Below, in pieces: positions 1 through 5,688 of a stretch of 5,894 nucleotides of DNA. This DNA is from Dehalococcoidales bacterium (GTDB taxonomy: Bacteria > Chloroflexota > Dehalococcoidia > Dehalococcoidales > UBA5627). Both the position numbers and the translations under genes were made by a program. The stretch lies in NCBI GenBank assembly GCA_028706995.1, contig JAQTVR010000077.1:1-5894 (forward strand), given 5' to 3'. The stretch's first letter is position 1. Each line of letters begins with the position of its first letter. A model generated the notes under the pieces. The model was not told the origin of the DNA and searched no databases. It worked only from the letters and a program-made list of their open reading frames with translations.

Positions 1-215
1 CTCTTTTCAAGCGTAGTAAGATCTCTTCTCTTAATGATATCTCTATCAAAATCCATTATGACAAATCTGCCTTTGTAAGTGAGAGTTCCCCAGTGATTTA
101 AACGGCATCCTCTTAACGGATTAACAACCAGCTTACATTCTATCATATTAGATCCAAATTTGTGTATACTATTTACGTAAAAACTATTGACCGCCCCTAA
201 AGGGTGTGATAACAT
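1..215 (-). CDS. Possible partial reverse-strand gene, running off the left edge
   Basis: On the reverse strand one frame is open without a stop from 410 down to base 1 and continues beyond the window. A TAG at 413-411 closes it upstream. Possible ATG starts are at 215 and 146. Neither has a strong ribosome binding site; the one at 146 has only a weak GGA six bases or so upstream. The predicted product has ordinary protein composition, with stretches such as VVNPLRGCRLNHWGTLTYKG and FVIMDFDRDIIKRRD. I recognise no family. About 105 sense codons in AT-rich DNA are unlikely by chance, so this is either the N-terminal part of a divergently transcribed gene or a remnant of one. If it starts at 215 or 146, the 216-320 stretch is a divergent intergenic region. 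The start is uncertain and the functional call is empty. Confidence 0.35.
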   Translation of the reverse strand, partial: MLSHPLGAVNSFYVNSIHKFGSNMIECKLVVNPLRGCRLNHWGTLTYKGRFVIMDFDRDIIKRRDLTTLEK

Positions 216-246
216 TTGAAAAAATAAATCGTTCTTATGGTATAAA
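216..246 (+). promoter_or_regulatory. Candidate sigma70-type promoter for the four-gene operon
   Basis: A -35-like TTGAAA (216-221) lies 19 bases before a -10-like TATAAA (241-246). The -10 is preceded by TGG, giving an extended -10 (TGGTATAAA), which tolerates a long spacer. Transcription would start near 253 and leave a leader of about 68 bases before the ATG at 321. A second possible promoter is TTGACC (187-192) with TAACAT (210-215) at a 17-base spacing, also with a TG extension. The leader contains a 13-base palindrome, TAAAAACTTTTTA (294-306), just before the weak ribosome binding site AGGTAGAG. The elements are seen; promoter activity is inferred. Confidence 0.4.
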
Positions 247-320
247 CCGGTAATTCTTATAGTGGTATGCTCTTTGAAAAAAGCGGTTTCACTTAAAAAC
301 TTTTTAGAGTAGGTAGAGCG

Positions 321-1337
321 ATGACGACTGAAAACATCATTAGTACTCCTCCCGTATTGCCTGTCAGGCAACCTGCTGCAGTGACAATTCCACCACCCAA
401 ACCCCCAACCCTATCCGGGGTAAAACCCATTCAGGAAAAGATTATCAGTCCTCCGGTTCTCCCTTCAGCCGTAACTACCAAACCGCCGGCTAAATCCAAA
501 CAGGAAGAGGTTGCCCATCGCCGAAAGACCATAGCTGAAGCCGGTAGCGGTGATCCCGGTTCTACTGCCGCTATGTTGGTGACCGGCTTCAAAAATACAG
601 CAAGGACTATTCCTCTTCTGATAAAGAAATACTGGTGGATTGCCCTCGTAATTGTAGCCGTCTGGACGCTGGCAGCAAGCTGGGACCCCCTATTACTTAC
701 GCTCCGCTATCCGTCTCTCAGTGGATTAATAGATTTCTTTTCCCCTATTGTCACTTTCCTGGTATTCATAACCGTTGCCTATACTAATTTTATTGCAAAA
801 TCGATTTATGCTCTAATTGTTTTCAAGGTTATCATACCTCTTGTCCAGCGTATTCGTAAGGAAGGCTTCGTTATTGTGATCAAAAGTTTTTCCTCTATCA
901 TCCCCGGTATTAAAAGCAATATTACTGAGTGCGGCATAAGCGGAATACCGGTATTTGTAAGCCTGCTGGGCACGGGCCTTATATCCTCCAATTTCCTGAC
1001 CGGGAATAACAGGGGGAGTGGTGTACTGGTTTCTATTGCCCTGGCTCTTTCTCTGGTCAAAGCACTCAACGACGGCAAGACAAGTACGCCTTTTATGGCT
1101 TCACGGGTAGTTTCTAAGGATATATTTAAGCTGCTTAAGAGATCTAACCCTGTAAAAAACAATCATGTTTACTTGGGTATAAGTGGTTTTATGACCGGAT
1201 TACTGGGATCAATGATACTCATGGTCACAAGAGGACTACCGCAGGGTGATTTCCTGGGATATTATATTGGTGTACTGGTATTGCTCGCCGGTATCGGTTT
1301 ATATTTTATTAAAACGAAGGCTAAACCTGCCGAATGA
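321..1337 (+). CDS. Polytopic membrane protein with proline-rich N-terminus, function unknown
   Basis: This 338-residue protein has no family that I recognise. Residues 1-60 are soluble and rich in proline, with PPVLP occurring twice (10-14 and 44-48) and a PPPKPP stretch near 25-29; a charged linker (KSKQEEVAHRRK) follows. From residue 103 come about seven hydrophobic segments, at roughly 103-121, 137-158, 161-177, 207-225, 233-249, 283-303 and 311-331, ending in a short basic tail (KTKAKPAE). There is no signal peptide, so the proline-rich arm is probably cytoplasmic. The ATG at 321 has only a weak AGGTAGAG upstream but is the first start in the frame. The stop overlaps the next start as ATGA (1334-1337), implying translational coupling with the radical SAM gene. 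As first gene of the operon it could be a membrane anchor, channel or export component for the tagged protein downstream; that role is inference. Confidence 0.85.
   Translation: MTTENIISTPPVLPVRQPAAVTIPPPKPPTLSGVKPIQEKIISPPVLPSAVTTKPPAKSKQEEVAHRRKTIAEAGSGDPGSTAAMLVTGFKNTARTIPLLIKKYWWIALVIVAVWTLAASWDPLLLTLRYPSLSGLIDFFSPIVTFLVFITVAYTNFIAKSIYALIVFKVIIPLVQRIRKEGFVIVIKSFSSIIPGIKSNITECGISGIPVFVSLLGTGLISSNFLTGNNRGSGVLVSIALALSLVKALNDGKTSTPFMASRVVSKDIFKLLKRSNPVKNNHVYLGISGFMTGLLGSMILMVTRGLPQGDFLGYYIGVLVLLAGIGLYFIKTKAKPAE
357..371. repeat. Perfect short inverted repeat inside the start of the membrane protein gene
   Basis: TTGCCTG and CAGGCAA form 7-base perfect arms around a single T, 36 bases after the start codon. 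It could form a hairpin in the mRNA near the translation start or be a small operator, but it may be a coincidence within proline codons. Confidence 0.3.
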
Positions 1338-2437
1338 AGACGATTTGGGATAATAAGTACCGTTTCGCAGCCAGTTTCGTTCCTTCAACGGGTTTCTACT
1401 TTCGGACCGATGCCTATGATACCGAAGGAAAGCCCACCGGTGATGACGCGTTTATGGCAAGCTTTCCCCATCTGATGGATATAGGCATAATGGGGCACTG
1501 CATCCACGGCTCCGGTGGCTTATGTCTCAAGGCAGGCGTTCAGTGTTACCAGGATGGGCTACACAAATTTGAGGAAAATATGACTTTCGAGAACTTTAAA
1601 CGCATTGCCTCTGAATGTAGCGGACGGGTATTTCAGTTCGCTCTCGGCGGACGGGGAGACCCGGAAATGCATGAAGATTTTGAACGCATTCTTACCTGCT
1701 GCCGGGATTACGATATTATTCCCAATCTGACCACATCCGGTTTCGGTTTAACCCTTCCAAAGGCGCGCCTTATTAAAAAATACTGCGGTGCCGCAGCCGT
1801 AAGCTGGTACCGTATGCCATATACTCAGCAGGCAATAGACCTGTTGCTGTCCGAAGAAGTAACTACGAACATTCACTATGTTATTGCCAATACCACAATT
1901 GATGAGGCAATCAACTTGCTGGAAAACAGAGGGTTTCCAAAAGGCATTAACAGGGTCATTTTTCTTCTGCATAAACCGGTAGGTTTAGGTTCTATTGAGA
2001 ACGTTATCAGAATTGATAACCCAAAGGTCAGGTATTTTTTCAGAATGTTTGACAAATCTGAAATCTGTTCACTTACCGGCTTCGACAGTTGTTGCACGCC
2101 GGGTCTTCTAAACATGACCTCAAGAATTTACGGAGCCAGTTTGGATACATGTGAAGGATCGCGTTACAGCGCCTATATTACCCCCGATATGAAAATGCTT
2201 CCCTGCAGTTTCGACCAACAATACAAATGGGCGTTCGATATAAATAATTCAACCATTGAAGAAGCCTGGAACAGCGATATATTTGAGGACTTTCGGGACA
2301 TACTCAGGAATAGTTGTAGTGAATGCAAATTGCATACCTGGTGTCTGGGAGGTTGCCCGATTAATAAGGAGATTGTCCTGTGCGGGACAATCAATGGAGG
2401 TGGTTTAGTTGAAACTACGAACCGGATTTGTAACTAA
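1334..2437 (+). CDS. Radical SAM/SPASM domain enzyme with atypical first cysteine cluster
   Basis: This 367-residue protein looks like a radical S-adenosylmethionine enzyme with a C-terminal SPASM domain, the class that modifies peptides and proteins (sactipeptide, quinohemoprotein and AnSME-type maturases). The SAM-cluster region is residues 48-72: C56, C64 and C71 are spaced CX7CX6C rather than the canonical CX3CX2C, with an aromatic (Y72) after the third Cys as usual. GGRGDP (105-110) stands where the GGEP SAM-binding motif is expected, followed by TTSG (133-136). The SPASM part is clear: C273 and C291 (TPDMKMLPC), then C328, C331, C337 and C341 spaced CX2CX5CX3C, and C350. Additional cysteines are C245, C253 and C254. 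It overlaps the membrane protein gene by 4 bases (ATGA) and the tagged protein gene by 29 bases, so all three are probably co-translated. The likely substrate is the NSSSSSF-tagged protein next door (inference). The reaction type cannot be read from the sequence. Confidence 0.88.
   Translation: MKTIWDNKYRFAASFVPSTGFYFRTDAYDTEGKPTGDDAFMASFPHLMDIGIMGHCIHGSGGLCLKAGVQCYQDGLHKFEENMTFENFKRIASECSGRVFQFALGGRGDPEMHEDFERILTCCRDYDIIPNLTTSGFGLTLPKARLIKKYCGAAAVSWYRMPYTQQAIDLLLSEEVTTNIHYVIANTTIDEAINLLENRGFPKGINRVIFLLHKPVGLGSIENVIRIDNPKVRYFFRMFDKSEICSLTGFDSCCTPGLLNMTSRIYGASLDTCEGSRYSAYITPDMKMLPCSFDQQYKWAFDINNSTIEEAWNSDIFEDFRDILRNSCSECKLHTWCLGGCPINKEIVLCGTINGGGLVETTNRICN
2396..2411 (+). promoter_or_regulatory. 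Strong ribosome binding site that fixes a TTG start
   Basis: GGAGGT (2396-2401) lies 7 bases before the TTG at 2409, inside the 3' end of the radical SAM gene. The next in-frame Met is residue 52, after the conserved-looking tag, so the TTG start is well supported. Confidence 0.8.
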
Positions 2438-4151
2438 TTCAAGTTCTTCAAGCTTCGGGGCTGCTCTTACGGATGCCATTCTCGGAATTGCGCTTCTTGG
2501 CACCATTTGGGGTATAAAGTGCGGGGAGACTACTACTGATGATAGCGATACCAGCACGGAGATGGATGACAGTTCCATGAAAGATACTGAACTGGATGCA
2601 ATAATTGCAGCCAGTGAACAGGCAAGCAAAGAGGCAGCTGAGAATCTGGCGGCTGATGCTGCAATACGTGATCAAATAGCGATGGGGATGCTTAATACAC
2701 AGGAAGGACAGCTGGCGGCTCAGGCAGATAAAATAAATGCTGAAATCGATGCCTATAACAAGCAATGGCAGGACGCCCAGCAGGGCATCGACCCCAACGA
2801 CCCTGGTTATGCCGGACTTAAGCAGCAATATGATGATTATCAGGCTTATTTAAAGAGCCAACTGGATAATGTCAACGGACAACTAAGTGAAATACAGGCT
2901 ATCAAGATACAGGAACAAATTGCACAGGCATCTAAAAACGATTGGGTCACTCGCCAACAGGAAGATCTCATTCAGGTGAGCGAACAAAAGGCTTTTTTGG
3001 AAGCTGTCGCCAGTGGCTACGGGGCGCATAAGGGTTACAATATAGATGATGTGAACCGGCAGCTAAACGACCTTAGAACACGCGAAGCGGAAATTAAAAA
3101 TATCCTCAAAGAAAATAATGCCTCGATTAACTATACACCGAAAGAACGTGCCCCTATAGGACCTGACCCTGAAATCATAAGAATACAGAACGAATACAAA
3201 GCACAGAAAGAAGCCCTTGAAAGAGAGGCAGCCATTGCAAAAGCTAAAAACGATGCAGTGCGGCGCGCCGAACTGGAAAATAAACAAAAGTGGCTGGAAA
3301 AGGATATGCAGGCACGCGCCAACCAGGCGGCGATCTGGAACTTTTTGACCAAATCGGCTGAAGTTGTTCAGGTAGGAGCAGATATCGGAGTTGATATTCT
3401 TTCGAAAGTTACCGGTCCAGCCGGGCAATCCATTAAAACAGCTTATACCGGCTTGAAAGGCGTAGCCGGTGGGTTTGGTGAAGGATTGGCCAACGGTGAT
3501 ATGTCCAAAAATCTTTTAAAGGGTACAGTAGGTGGACTTAGTGATATCGTCAAGGATAAAATTGGAGGGGATTACGTTAAAGGTTACCTCGGTGAAACCG
3601 GAACTAAAATAGCTCAGCATGCGTATACTGTAGGGTCGGAAGCCGGAAAGAGCGCTCTTGAAGCAGCCTTAGACGGGAAAGATATAACAGACGCTGCCAT
3701 CAAAGGTGCGACAAAGGGGGCAATTGATGTAGGTTTATCCGAGACTTTCGACCACCTGATACCGCCATGCGACCTGCCTGCCGACCTTGATTGGAGCAAT
3801 ACCGACATTAAAAACACTTTCGATTATTTAAAGGGTAAAAACCCGATAACCGACTCGGCAAACCGCTCACTATGGCAGGGCGCCGGCAGCGTAACGGGTA
3901 TAGGCCGGAGGGCAGTGAGTGAAGGGCTTACCAGCGCCGGCAAGGATCAGTTAAAAGGTTTTATTAAGGGCGATAACGTTCCGGTTATGGATTTACAACA
4001 GGGTCTAACAGATCAGGCCATTGAAGCGGTTACTCCACTGGTAAAAAGTGCGGGTGCAGAGGCGGCTAAACAGGTCTTTAATACAGCCGATTCGCTTGCC
4101 AATGCTCTAAGCAACCAAATAAATAATCCCGGAATAGTAATGAGGGCTTAA
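2409..4151 (+). CDS. Large coiled-coil protein with N-terminal NSSSSSF tag, candidate substrate of the radical SAM enzyme
   Basis: This 580-residue protein starts with TTG and opens with MKLRTGFVTNSSSSSF (1-16), a short basic, serine-run motif. From memory, similar N-termini (K-x-R-x-G-F-V-x-NSSSSSF) occur on many otherwise unrelated bacterial hypothetical proteins; I could not check this here. Residues 17-37 are hydrophobic, followed by C38 and an acidic Thr/Ser/Asp stretch (40-60). Residues 60-305 are Ala, Gln, Glu and Lys rich and probably form long coiled coils, with breaks near 125-135 and 236-255. Residues 310-450 are Gly/Ala rich with glycine-zipper-like segments (GLKGVAGGFGEGLANG, IKGATKGAID). 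The C-terminal 130 residues are polar with alternating helices and Gly, and show no recognisable catalytic or toxin domain. The pattern recalls secreted, phage or effector-like structural proteins. It overlaps the radical SAM gene by 29 bases, and gene 4 follows after 18 bases. Its function is unknown. Confidence 0.88.
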   Translation: MKLRTGFVTNSSSSSFGAALTDAILGIALLGTIWGIKCGETTTDDSDTSTEMDDSSMKDTELDAIIAASEQASKEAAENLAADAAIRDQIAMGMLNTQEGQLAAQADKINAEIDAYNKQWQDAQQGIDPNDPGYAGLKQQYDDYQAYLKSQLDNVNGQLSEIQAIKIQEQIAQASKNDWVTRQQEDLIQVSEQKAFLEAVASGYGAHKGYNIDDVNRQLNDLRTREAEIKNILKENNASINYTPKERAPIGPDPEIIRIQNEYKAQKEALEREAAIAKAKNDAVRRAELENKQKWLEKDMQARANQAAIWNFLTKSAEVVQVGADIGVDILSKVTGPAGQSIKTAYTGLKGVAGGFGEGLANGDMSKNLLKGTVGGLSDIVKDKIGGDYVKGYLGETGTKIAQHAYTVGSEAGKSALEAALDGKDITDAAIKGATKGAIDVGLSETFDHLIPPCDLPADLDWSNTDIKNTFDYLKGKNPITDSANRSLWQGAGSVTGIGRRAVSEGLTSAGKDQLKGFIKGDNVPVMDLQQGLTDQAIEAVTPLVKSAGAEAAKQVFNTADSLANALSNQINNPGIVMRA

Positions 4152-4158
4152 ATTAAAC

Positions 4159-4172
4159 AGGAGAGAGAAATG
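4159..4172 (+). promoter_or_regulatory. Ribosome binding site for the 312-residue protein
   Basis: AGGAG (4159-4163) lies 6 bases before the ATG at 4170, which supports this start. The 18-base gap after the preceding stop has no room for a separate promoter, so the gene is read as part of the operon. Confidence 0.75.
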
Positions 4173-5108
4173 AATAAGAACATTCAATTAACACCGGCTA
4201 CTTTAAACTGGCTCGGTCTGGCTTTTGAGAACAAAACCAGAGTCTCCCCCCTTTCCTCTGCCCCGAATGATAGGTTAACGCAAACAGGGCTTGATAGCCT
4301 TATAGAACAGGGAGTAGTTACAGCCGATAAGGTTATGACTACCCAGGCTTATGCTTTAATGGACATACTTGCAGGGGCTACGATGTTTGCTTCTCTAAAA
4401 CTATCCGGCGGAAGCGGGCATATTAACAGGATAACCTATTGGAAGGGAGATAAGTCCGTATCGCTCAATAATAGTGGAGGCACATTTATTCTCTCTCCGG
4501 GCAATAATGTAGAAGCTCTGGAAGTTACTCTGCAGGAGATAACAGGCTCTAACCGGCTGATAAGTTCGAATTTTACTGCAAGTTTCGATCTTCGCTCCGC
4601 GGTGGTATTTTCAGCGTTATTCGACCTTTCAAGAAAGGCTGCCATCCGTCTGTATGCAGATGGCAGCGATGTACCGGACGGTTTTTCTCCTGAAGAGATC
4701 AGCAAGTTTATCAAAGAATCAGACAACTCCCGCTGGATTACCAGCCATATAAAAACGTTGACCGTTACAGGCATAACTGTTACGGCTAAACAAGCTTTAA
4801 CATCACTGGAGAGCCTCTCTGAAGCAGGAGTTATCGGTAGCGTTAAAGGCGGTCTTTACACCCTTGCATACGCCTCAGCTCAACTGGCGGCAAATTTCCT
4901 GTTTATAGAAAACACTGTCCATTTTCGAAGCGGTAAAGAAAATAAAGATGGGAACATTGCTTTTACCGAAGGTATGTTCGTCCAGGCCGGTATTCATGAT
5001 GTTATCATGATAGACATATCCGAAGGCAAGGTTGAAATATCAGCGGTTTCTTCTTATGCAATGACAGAAGATATTAAAACAATGATGACCATACCGCCCG
5101 ACTTTTAG
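4170..5108 (+). CDS. Two-fold repeated alpha/beta protein of unknown function
   Basis: This 312-residue soluble protein has no signal peptide or obvious membrane helix. It contains what looks like an internal duplication. Residues 36-50 (LTQTGLDSLIEQGVV) resemble 207-221 (KQALTSLESLSEAGVI region): a helix of pattern LxSLxExGV. In both halves a second hydrophobic helix follows (YALMDILAGATMF at 61-73, LYTLAYASAQLAANFLF at 229-245) and then a run of beta strands, ending near 122 in the N-half and 293 in the C-half. Helix-turn-strand order plus two-fold symmetry is loosely reminiscent of EspG-type ESX chaperones, but I see no diagnostic residues, so that is only a structural guess. As last gene of the operon, directly after the tagged protein, it could be a dedicated binding partner or chaperone for it. 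A possible terminator follows at 5186-5220. Confidence 0.82.
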   Translation: MNKNIQLTPATLNWLGLAFENKTRVSPLSSAPNDRLTQTGLDSLIEQGVVTADKVMTTQAYALMDILAGATMFASLKLSGGSGHINRITYWKGDKSVSLNNSGGTFILSPGNNVEALEVTLQEITGSNRLISSNFTASFDLRSAVVFSALFDLSRKAAIRLYADGSDVPDGFSPEEISKFIKESDNSRWITSHIKTLTVTGITVTAKQALTSLESLSEAGVIGSVKGGLYTLAYASAQLAANFLFIENTVHFRSGKENKDGNIAFTEGMFVQAGIHDVIMIDISEGKVEISAVSSYAMTEDIKTMMTIPPDF

Positions 5109-5135
5109 GATAATGTTCCAGATATAATTTCCTGC

Positions 5136-5158
5136 CCGTTATCACCATAGATAAACGG
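5136..5158. repeat. Stem-loop downstream of the operon
   Basis: CCGTTATC (5136-5143) pairs with GATAAACGG (5150-5158) with one bulged A and a 6-base loop. There is no T-run on either side, so it is not a canonical terminator; it might stabilise the mRNA 3' end. Confidence 0.35.
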
Positions 5159-5185
5159 ACATTCGGATACGGCTGGCTGGACAGG

Positions 5186-5220
5186 GAACGTCAATGCATA
5201 TAATGCTTTAGTTCTTTTTT
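5186..5220 (+). terminator. Weak candidate intrinsic terminator of the operon
   Basis: GAAC (5186-5189) pairs with GTTC (5211-5214), enclosing GCAT/ATGC (5196-5199 and 5203-5206) with A-T pairs between them. The outer stem is followed at once by six T (5215-5220). The stem is interrupted and AT-rich, so strength is doubtful, but it sits about 80 bases past the last operon stop and before the convergent gene at 5248. Confidence 0.4.
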
Positions 5221-5247
5221 GATGATTTCAGATGAAATATGTTCTTA

Positions 5248-5460
5248 TTATTCCCTTTCAATAAATAATTTATATAACCTTTTCAGCATCTCGACGGCGC
5301 ACTCGACTGTTTTTGTTTTGCCAGTTCCCGACCAAATTATGCCGTCAAGATCAGCGCGTACCCCCGCCTCATCAATACTTCTTTCAGAGGCGTAATCATC
5401 CCATCGTTCTAGCAGCAATTCCCCCAATAGACGTTTTCCATAATCCGCATGTATTCCCAT
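5248..5460 (-). CDS. Small 70-residue protein, function unknown
   Basis: A reverse-strand gene encodes 70 residues beginning MGIHADYGKRLLGELLLERW. The start at 5460 is chosen over a GTG at 5466 because the GTG lies inside the ribosome binding site AGGAGGTGAT (5471-5462), a perfect match to the 16S anti-Shine-Dalgarno end with about 5 bases between its AGGAGG core and the ATG. The product is charged and mostly helical, with an N-terminal leucine-rich helix (10-19), an acidic stretch, RADLDGIIW (35-43) and a C-terminal amphipathic helix (55-68). GTGKTK is not a Walker A motif because the upstream Gly spacing is wrong. The D39 to E53 and E57 arrangement faintly recalls nuclease folds but lacks the usual Lys, so I do not claim it. 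It is convergent with the operon and probably independent of it. Confidence 0.65.
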   Translation of the reverse strand: MGIHADYGKRLLGELLLERWDDYASERSIDEAGVRADLDGIIWSGTGKTKTVECAVEMLKRLYKLFIERE

Positions 5461-5480
5461 AATCACCTCCTGCCGTGATG

Positions 5481-5507
5481 TTTATACTCCGCTTGTCCGT
5501 AAGGCAA
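5481..5507 (-). promoter_or_regulatory. Possible promoter of the 70-residue gene
   Basis: Read on the reverse strand, TTGCCT (5507-5502) and TATAAA (5486-5481) are separated by 15 bases, slightly short of ideal, about 10 bases before the ribosome binding site. Position and -10 match are good; the -35 is weak. Confidence 0.35.
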
Positions 5508-5688
5508 TATTAGAAAGGCAATTCAATTTGTAAGCTATGCAGAGATAAAGATAAAATGTGGGCATTGATACCATGTAGCCGGGAAAAAGAGCGAGCTCAA
5601 ACTTATTTTTACTAATAAATCCTAATATCACAAAATGACTTGTGATTCTAGTTGGTCTTAAATACATTGGATGAGCTATTATTGAAAA
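5508..5688. other. Stretch without a convincing gene
   Basis: Between the reverse-strand genes there are about 230 bases counting the promoter region. A 61-codon reverse-strand frame at 5482-5667 has no ribosome binding site, ends inside the candidate promoter and looks like chance. The only structure I see is the palindrome at 5627-5646. Confidence 0.5.
5627..5646. repeat. 20-base palindrome, operator or terminator stem
   Basis: ATCACAA and TTGTGAT are perfect 7-base arms around 6 bases. It lies 43 bases downstream of the stop of the reverse-strand gene at the right edge and about 120 bases upstream of the 70-residue gene's promoter. It may be an operator or a terminator stem; on the reverse strand it is followed by AT-rich sequence but no real T-run. 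Confidence 0.4.

Noticed and set aside
3..101. Forward frame open from the left edge to a TAA at 99-101
   Set aside because: Only about 32 codons; the reverse frame over the same bases is far longer and more protein-like.
806..1162. Reverse-strand frame of 118 codons inside the membrane protein gene
   Set aside because: It is the shadow of a clear membrane-protein frame, with no ribosome site and no family resemblance. The same applies to the other reverse frames inside 1748-4774.
2517..2525. Cys38 of the tagged protein as a lipoprotein acylation site
   Set aside because: The preceding residues WGIK do not fit a lipobox, and the N-terminus is a tag with only two basic residues followed by the serine run.
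5310..5330. GTGKTK in the 70-residue protein as a Walker A P-loop
   Set aside because: The required Gly five residues before the GK pair is Ile, and the protein is too short for a P-loop ATPase.
5482..5667. Reverse-strand 61-codon frame between the two right-hand reverse genes
   Set aside because: It has no ribosome binding site, ends within the candidate promoter of the next gene and has no recognisable features.
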